DNA from: Myotis daubentonii
Lineage: Eukaryota > Chordata > Mammalia > Chiroptera > Vespertilionidae
Assembly (NCBI RefSeq): GCF_963259705.1
Contig: NC_081853.1
Coordinates: forward strand, 2,356,001 to 2,420,000
DNA: 64,000 bases
Reading direction: 5' to 3'
The notes under the pieces: generated by a model
Told to the model about the DNA's origin: nothing
Databases searched by the model: none
What the model saw: only the letters and a program-made list of their open reading frames with translations
Made by a program: the position numbers and the translations under genes
Shown: positions 57,755 to 64,000 of the stretch, one piece after another
Position numbering within the stretch: the stretch's first letter is position 1
How the letters are laid out: every line of letters begins with the position of its first letter

Positions 57755-58065
57755 CAGCAGTTCTCAACCTGTGGGTTGTGACCCCTTTGGAGGTCCAACA
57801 ACCCTTTCACAGGGGTCGCTTAAGACCATCGGAAAACACATATATAATTACATATTGTTTTTGTGATTAATCACTATGCTTTAATTATGTTCAATTTGTA
57901 ACAATGAAAATACATCCTGCATATCAGATATTTACATGACGATTCATAACAGTAGCAAAATTACAGTTATGAAGTAGCAACGAAAATAATTTTATGGCTG
58001 GGGGTCACCACAACATGAGGAACTGTATTAAAGGGTCACGGCATTAGGAAGGTTGAGAACCACTG
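57755..58065 (-). mobile_element. SPIN (SPACE INVADERS) hAT element, minus strand
   Basis: It begins CAGCAGTTCTCAACCTGTGG and ends AAGGTTGAGAACCACTG. The body contains AACACATATATAATTACATA, GTGATTAATCACTATGC and ATCCTGCATATCAGATATTTACATGACGATTCATAACAG, which is SPIN text. The 8-bp duplication CTCTAGAT is at 57747-57754 and 58066-58073. At 311 bp it is longer than the 42349 copy. Confidence 0.95.
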
Positions 58066-58073
58066 CTCTAGAT

Positions 58074-59873
58074 CATCTCTGGCCCCGCCCTGATGCTTAC
58101 AGGCGCAGCTAGGCAAGCCTCCTCCCCGGATGCCCCTTCAGTCTGTCTCAGGTGGGGTGGAGCTTGCGTTCTGTTCTCTTTTTAAAGGTTCTCCAGGGGT
58201 TCTGAAATGCAGGCAGACGGCTCCTGCGGGTGCTGGATTTGCAGGGCCAGTCTCAGCAGCGGTGCTTCCTGGAGTCACTCATCCCCCTCTCCTCCGCCCC
58301 TGCCTTTGTCTGCCTCCCTCACAACTCATCCTTCCTGTGGCGGCCTTAAGCCCAGCCCTTCAGGCAGGCAGGCCCTCTCCTGGGGCCTCGGGTCCCTCAT
58401 CTAGACAACAATGTGCCTGGCTCCGCAACCCCCTGGGTCCTCTCTGCTGGACGTTTCCTGAGATTTTGGTTTCTGAAATGTAATCACCCATCATCAGGAT
58501 CATAAGCAGCCTGTGAGGTTCACTATCACTTGAGCATCACGTCTACTCCAAGTCCTTCTTAGGTGGGAAGTTGTCGCCTGGGCATGAATTTTCCCCCAGG
58601 GGACACTGGACACATTTTTGGTTCCCGCAGTCAGTGCTCCGGTCGGCCTGTGGGCAGAGGCCGCACAGTACAGCCCCGACACTGAGTTCTCGGCTCCAAA
58701 TGCCGGTACTCCTGAGGCTGCGTCACCTTTCCTTTGGGTGTTCATGTTTGACCTCCATTCAAAATCCCAACCAACTAGCCATGTCCCCCTCAACCGAGAC
58801 CTCTAACGCTCACACCTCCGGGTCACCCAGGAAGCTGCAAGGGGCTGCTCTCCACGATGCTCATGCACGCACTACACATTTTCTGGCTTTTCATTGACTT
58901 TACCTCAATATGTAAGCCACTTTGTCTGCTGTGGCACATGGTAACCAGCGCTTTCCCCTTCTTCTCTCATGTTTCTTCATGCCGCCCAGTGTGAAGTGGG
59001 GGCGAGAGGGACAGCTGCTGGGCGAGCCTCTGGAGGAGGCCCTAAAAATGCCTCGCGAAGAGCTGAGCTGGAGACCAAGTAGGCAGCTGTGTGCGGCCCT
59101 GGGCAGCCCTCTCCTCTCCAGGAAACGAAGCTAAAAGCAGCGTACAGCCCTCCATCCTGTGCTTATATTGTTCCTGTTTCATAGAGGGAGAAGAACTACT
59201 TAGAAGAGGTTCTTATCCGCATTTAGGAGGCAGAGATTTCTATGTAATTTTTCAGAGTCAGTTACCTTTACAAGATGGACACGATGTATATGTAAATGAC
59301 AGCCTGTGAATTACCAAACTATTTATTTGATTGAAGTTCTCCCAATTTTCCCCAGATGATGAAATTCTCATGCATCACTTATCATGATGAGTTTGTGCTT
59401 CTGGAAAAGGAAGGAAGGAGAAAACCGATCAATGGTACGGAAGGCGGGGCCTCCAGTGCCCCTCCCAGCCTGGCTTTAGCAGGTGGCAGCTGTGAACGAG
59501 GAGGTGGTATCGCAGCTTTGGTTTAAATGCACTTACAGAGCTGATGTGAGCTAAAGGGATTCTCTCTGATGGACAAGGAGAAGCACCTTTGAATTTAGCC
59601 TCGGTGACTGTTAAGCAAGAAACCAAGCTTGTCTAGGAATGAGGATGCTGCCAAGTCAAGCTCCCAGAGGGCTGCTAGAGAAAACAACTAAAAATGCAAA
59701 GAACCCTAGAAGGCATTTCACTGCTGAACCACTTTGAAATCAGCACATGTAAATGAGAATTCGTTTTATTGTTTTTATGGAAATGAACAATCTTTGCATC
59801 AAAAGCCATGTGAGTGTGACTTTGGTTGGCTGCCATGGAGGAGGAAAGAGAGGATTTGGCCAGAATCCTCATG
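58074..59873. other. Intergenic sequence, no gene seen
   Basis: No recognisable exon, RNA gene or transposon. Confidence 0.4.
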
Positions 59874-59881
59874 GCCTAGGC

Positions 59882-60611
59882 CAGAGGTGGGCAACCTTTT
59901 TGTGAGTGCGTGCCAAAACCAGCAAAATCTCTGACTCAAAATTCTTCTGCGTGCCAACCCTAATTTTTTGAGAACATGTTATACCTACTTGATATCTCTT
60001 AAGGTGTACGTATGTGAAGAACCTTGAAGAAATAATAAAATTCATTCGAGCGACAAAAACACAGTATATGATGATGAAAAATACATTTATTTTTTAATGT
60101 ATACATGTACACTGATAGTCCGACAGAAAACTTTATGACTCCTGTTTGATATTATCAGTGGGACTTTGCTGCTGCCTCACTGATGACAGTGATTTTACAT
60201 CAGGTTTATACCGTGACCTTCAGAGATATGCACGAGCTACTACTTTCATCCGTCAGGCTACTCCTATTAGGAGACTTAACAAAATTCTTCACTGAGAACA
60301 AAGATTCACAGCGTATGTGGATGAAACCAAAACACTGGTCGGATCTAGGAAGGCAGGGAGAGTTAAGGCCGAGGCATAGAAATTGCTCTTCCCCTCTCTT
60401 GTCAATCCATGTCTATGGTCTTTAAGATAGCTTGTTATGTAAAATTATGTATTTATCTAAGATGCACCTACACTGAATTTATCTGAAATATAAAAAAGTC
60501 GATATTAAGAAAAAAATTGTAAATGGAAGATTATAAGAGAGGGTTTTGGGTGCCAGCAAAAGTTACTGGTGTGCCATGTTTGGCACATGTGCCAGGGGTT
60601 GCCCACCCCTG
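59882..60611. mobile_element. Non-autonomous hAT (730 bp)
   Basis: It begins CAGAGGTGGGCAACCTTTTTG and ends CCAGGGGTTGCCCACCCCTG. An 8-bp duplication, GCCTAGGC, is at 59874-59881 and 60612-60619. The body is AT-rich with no transposase frame. Confidence 0.9.
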
Positions 60612-60619
60612 GCCTAGGC

Positions 60620-61289
60620 TGTTCCAGGCGATGGTGACTCTCTGGCATTTCCCTGAAACACTGACATCACGGCTCCCGCCCTCCTCCTGGACACACCTCG
60701 GAGGCCGCATCTCGAGGCTGGGCCTTCTGTAACACGTTTCCTCCCATGAGCGCTCTTAATTGACACTTTCTGAAAAAACTCAGATTTTGAAGGGGTCCGG
60801 TCCAAATCCTCAGAATTCCCAAGTCCAGCGTTCTACAAGAGACACCTGTCTCACTCAGTTTGCATAAGTGAATGCCTTGTCCAGGATGGGAAGAGCATTT
60901 GGGAGGGCTTTCTCCAGAAGAAATCTAATAGAACGTGGAAACTTTTCTTTTAAAAATAAATGAAAGAAGTGAAAGAGATGAAGTAAATGGATAATTAAAA
61001 TTTGTCCAGTTGATAGGCAAGCAACTGCATCAAGTGAAGTGCCGGGTGTGGTGAAGCTGTGGGAAGGTGCTTGAGAAATCGGAGGTGGGAAAAGAGTTGA
61101 GCCGTATTGAAGGTGACCTTTAGATTGGCCCAGATTCAAGATCCAGGTTGGCAACTATCACAACCTTTCAGAATTGCAGTTTCCGCGTCTGTGGTGTTAG
61201 TGTCAGACGGGACGTGCCCAGGAGCCGAGGGAGTGCTGGGCACTGGCAGATGCTCAGGGAACTGCAGCTGCTGCCACTGCTGGCGGGCA
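60620..61289. other. Intergenic sequence, no gene seen
   Basis: No recognisable gene or repeat. Confidence 0.35.
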
Positions 61290-61800
61290 GGCACTGGCAC
61301 TTTCAGTAGTGTTTGTGGTAGGAGAAGAATGCCCCTCCCAAAGATGTGCACACACCAGCCCTGGGGCCTGCGAATAGGGGACCTCCCCCTGCAAACAGGA
61401 CTTGGCAGATGGAGGAGGCTGCGAACCTTGATGATCCTGGATTACCCATGTGGGCCCAATCTAGTCACATGACCGTTACGACCAGAGCACCTTACCTAGG
61501 TGAGATGGGAGAGAGAGAGGTGATGGCAGAGGAAAGTCAGAGGGACTCCAGGTTGCTGGCTTTGAAGATGGAGGAAGGGGGTGAGAGTCAAGAAGTGCAG
61601 GTGGCTTCTCCAAGCCAGGAAAGGGGTTCACCTGAGAGCCTCCAGGTGCTCACACCACAAGGTTCACCCAGGAACACCTAAGGGCCTTCTCCCCTCCAGC
61701 ACTGTAAGATAGTAAGTTCATGTTGTTTTAAGCCACTGGGCTTGTGGAATTTGTTACAGCAGCAATAATAACCTTAACAAACGGATTCTAATACTATTAG
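61290..61800 (+). repeat. MLT1-type LTR remnant (ERVL-MaLR), plus strand
   Basis: The 3' end CACTGTAAGATAGTAAGTTCATGTTGTTTTAAGCCACTGGGCTTGTGGAATTTGTTACAGCAGC matches the end of MLT1-type LTRs. The upstream GATCCTGGATTACCCATGTGGGCCCAATCTAGTCACA follows the same consensus. Confidence 0.75.
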
Positions 61801-61833
61801 TAATATTACATTTTTTGTTTATTTTACTAAAAC

Positions 61834-62164
61834 CAGAGGTCCAGTGCACAAATTCACGTGGTGGGGTCCCTCGGCCTGGCCTGGCCGGCGATTCGTGGAG
61901 GGCAGCGGGGAGGCCAGTCAGCCAAGGGGAGGGACCGCGGGAAGTTGGCCCCAGCAGCAAGCTAACCGACGGCCGATTCCTCGAGGAATCGGGCTCCTTC
62001 CTCCCTCCTGTCTGGGTCTGGGGTGCCGGTGAACCAGATTCAGGGCTGTCAGGGCCCCAGCAGCAAGGTCTGGGTCAGTGTGTGTCATAGCTACCAGCTG
62101 GTCGTCCGGTTGTTCTGGTTGTTCCGGTCATTGGGTCATAACAGTTGCTTAGGCTTTTATATAT
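61834..62164 (-). mobile_element. HeliBat-type Helitron, minus strand
   Basis: The left edge CCAGAGGTCCAGTGCACAAATTCACG is the reverse complement of a 3' end with a mutated CTAG. The right edge GGCTTTTATATATA corresponds to a 5' end of the TATATAAAAGCC type. The Tc1-like element lies immediately beside it. Confidence 0.75.
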
Positions 62165-62429
62165 ACACTGAGTGGCCAGATTATCATGACCACCTGACGT
62201 TTGGAGGCAAATTAGCTATAATTTCACATTGAAGTTGCTAGAGGGCCAGACCATTATAAATAGGGAAGCAGGTTGTTTACCACGACAGTAGAAGTGATGT
62301 TTTTCTGAAGATATGGGTAAACAACGCGATTTAACAGCCTTTGAACGTGGGATATATTTGAACATGAGTGGCCAGATTATTATGACCACCTGACATTTGT
62401 AGGCACATTAGCCGTACTCTGCATCGTAT

Positions 62430-63115
62430 GTGATATGGAAGCCGAAGGCCTGTTCGAACACCTTTGCTGTCTGCAGTTACCAAGATAAAACGTCTCCAAT
62501 TCGCACAGGAACACAAGGATTGGACAGTAGAGCATTGGAAAAAAGTCATGTGGTCCAATGAATCACATTTCCAGTTGCATCATGCAGATGGCAGAGTGAG
62601 AATTTGGCGGAAACAGCATGAAAGCATGCACCCCACATGCATGAGTACCACCCTTCAAGCTGGTGGGGCAGTGTTATGGTTTGGGGCATGTTTTCCTGGC
62701 ATGATTTGGGCCCTTTAATTCGTATGGAACAACGTCTGAATAGCACAACATACCTAAGTGTCATTGCTGATCAGGTTCATCCTATCATGTTGATGGCATA
62801 TCCCAATGGAGATAGCTTCTTCCAACAAGACAATGCGCCATGCCACGGTGCTCGTGTTGTGCAGGAGTGGTTTCAGAACATGAGGGAGACTTTACCTTGC
62901 TTAGGTGGCCCCCACAATCACCAGATCTCAATCCAATTGAGCATTTGTGGGACGAAGTTAAAAGAGCCATCAGGCAGCTGGTTCCACAACCATCAAATCT
63001 CACAGACTGGACAGTGCTATTCATCAGGCATGGTGTCAGATTCCTCGCATCACCTTTCAACATCTCGTGGAGTCAATGCCAAGAAAAATCGACGCAGTAT
63101 TGAAGGCAAAAGGCG
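62430..63115 (+). pseudogene. Tc1-like transposase remnant, catalytic domain only
   Basis: Plus-strand pieces in three frames. The first (from GRRPVRTPLLS, near 62438) runs through AQEHKDWTVEHWKKVMWSNESHF, where the usual first catalytic D (SDES) is N (AAT). Next comes VMVWGMFSWHDLGPL, then [10 protein letters not shown] (second D). [17 protein letters not shown] follows and supplies the E of the DD34E triad. The N-terminal DNA-binding half is deleted, since the remnant starts at the GRPR-like hinge. Several frameshifts separate the pieces. Confidence 0.88.
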
Positions 63116-63289
63116 GCCCAACGAAGTACTGATGCGTGGTCATAATAATCTGGCCACTCATGTTCAAATATAATCCATGTTCAAAGGCTGTTAAATCGCA
63201 TTGTTTACCCATATCTTCAGAAAAACATCACTTCTACTGTCGTGGTAAACAACCTGCTTCCCCATTTATAATGGTCTGTCCCTCTAGCA

Positions 63290-63487
63290 CAGCCCGCGGG
63301 CCGGATCCGGCCCCTTTGAAATGAATAAAACTAAAAAAAAAAAAAGACCGTACCCTTTTATGTAATGATGTTTACTTTGAATTTATATTAGTTCACACAA
63401 ACACTCCATCCATGCTTTTGTTCCGGCCCTCGGGTCCAGTTTAAGAACCCATTGTGGCCCTCGAGTCAAAAAGTTTGCCCACCCCTG
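63290..63487 (+). mobile_element. Non-autonomous hAT nested in the Tc1-like right end
   Basis: It begins CAGCCCGCGGGCCGGATCC and ends AAGTTTGCCCACCCCTG. The 8-bp duplication CTCTAGCA is at 63282-63289 and 63488-63495. Same family as 44057-44271. Confidence 0.92.
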
Positions 63488-63565
63488 CTCTAGCAACTTC
63501 AGCACAAAATTATAGCTAATTTGCCTGCAAACATCAGGTGGTCATAATAATCTGGCCACTGAGTG

Positions 63566-63924
63566 TTAATAGATGCCTAGAGTTCAATAGAAAACATGAT
63601 TTTACTTCTCTTGAGAAATGAAAGGGCAACTCAGCCCAAGAAACACTTTCCAAATATAATAAATGTAATCCAGTATCCTCGGGAGCTCAGGAAAGTGATA
63701 ATATTCATTGATTTGTGTCTACATTACATTAAGCAAAAATACAAACATCAGAAATGTAGAGTCTAGTACACCTGTCCCCTTGATTGAACAGTTGTTAACT
63801 TCTCCCTGTATTTGTTACTTTTCTTTCTCTTTGTTTATTTGTTTCTTTTTTTTGGGGGGGGGGGGGAGTGTTAAGTTTTATTTATTTATTTAGTTAGTTA
63901 GTTAGTTATTTGTATTTGTATTTT
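63566..63924. other. Intergenic sequence, no gene seen
   Basis: Includes a G run at about 63855-63867 and TTAG/TTAT short repeats near 63880-63910. Confidence 0.4.
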
Positions 63925-64000
63925 TTGTTAATCCTCACCAGCGAATATTTTTTCCATTGCTTTTTTAGAGAGTGTGGAAGGGAGAGGGAGAGAGAGAAAT
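63925..64000 (-). mobile_element. Ves SINE tail, cut by the window end, minus strand
   Basis: GTTAATCCTCACCAGCGAATATTTTTTCCATTG followed by a GA-rich tract is the same left edge as the Ves SINEs at 12513 and 48707. The tRNA-like head lies beyond the window. Confidence 0.85.

Larger units (their letters stand above)
62166..63565 (+). mobile_element. Tc1-like DNA transposon with IR/DR ends
   Basis: The ends are inverted repeats of about 225 bp beginning CACTGAGTGGCCAGATTAT. Each end carries two copies of a TGAGTGGCCAGATTATTATG-type site: left outer 62169-62197, left inner 62365-62393, right inner 63132-63160, right outer 63534-63562. This IR/DR layout resembles SleepingBeauty-type Tc1 elements. 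A decayed catalytic-domain remnant lies between them. A 198-bp hAT is nested in the right end. Confidence 0.9.

Overview
This window is mammalian genomic DNA, almost certainly from a vespertilionid (vesper) bat. The organism call rests on the combination of repeats: tRNA-derived SINEs of the Ves type (at least eleven copies), many HeliBat-type rolling-circle Helitrons (5' TC..ATAATAAAAG, 3' GTGCAC hairpin followed by CTAG), SPIN and related hAT elements, a Tc1-like element, a mariner, and a very young L1. I recognise no host protein-coding gene, exon, tRNA or rRNA. Nearly all long open frames are mobile-element coding regions or artefacts of GC-rich or tandemly repeated DNA.

Layout: 0-4.6 kb is mostly unique sequence with two Ves SINEs and a 37-bp minisatellite. 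4.6-8.25 kb holds old L1 DNA, including an inverted pair of the same ORF2 segment. 8.6-15.7 kb is an LTR retrovirus-like element on the minus strand whose AT-rich interior shows no recognisable gag/pol; it contains a 1.8-kb Helitron, which itself contains a Ves SINE and a tandem array of hairpin units. 15.7-21.1 kb is an old minus-strand L1 split by a composite Helitron, a Ves SINE and a HAL1 (half-L1) element. 24.5-25.6 kb is an old L1 5' region and 25.6-26.1 kb a Helitron pair.

26.35-33.5 kb is a full-length young L1 with flanking target-site duplications. Its ORF1 is intact and its ORF2 is complete apart from one extra A in a homopolymer. 35.2-37.0 kb has a MER5-like element, a small hAT and a decayed mariner. 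42.3 and 57.8 kb carry SPIN elements. 46-47 kb and 52.6-53.7 kb carry two more copies of the composite Helitron, both inserted in Ves SINE tails. 49.7-51.7 kb is a second HAL1 with an open ORF1 and perfect target-site duplications. 54.3-55.5 kb is a CpG-rich tract. 59.9-60.6 kb is a 730-bp hAT. 61.8-63.6 kb is a Helitron abutting a Tc1-like element with SleepingBeauty-style IR/DR ends, and a further hAT is nested in one of those ends.

Functionally the elements form a dependency network. The L1 supplies the only near-complete reverse transcriptase/endonuclease seen here. The HAL1 elements (ORF1 only) and Ves SINEs lack one and are expected to depend on L1-type machinery. The Helitrons, small hATs and LTR element carry no recognisable transposition enzyme and are non-autonomous here. 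The most unusual observations are two HAL1 copies, one with an apparent 5' transduction and one with a 3' transduction; a composite Helitron with the same internal junction at three loci; and a Helitron-borne array of roughly 80-bp units, several of which fold into near-perfect hairpins.
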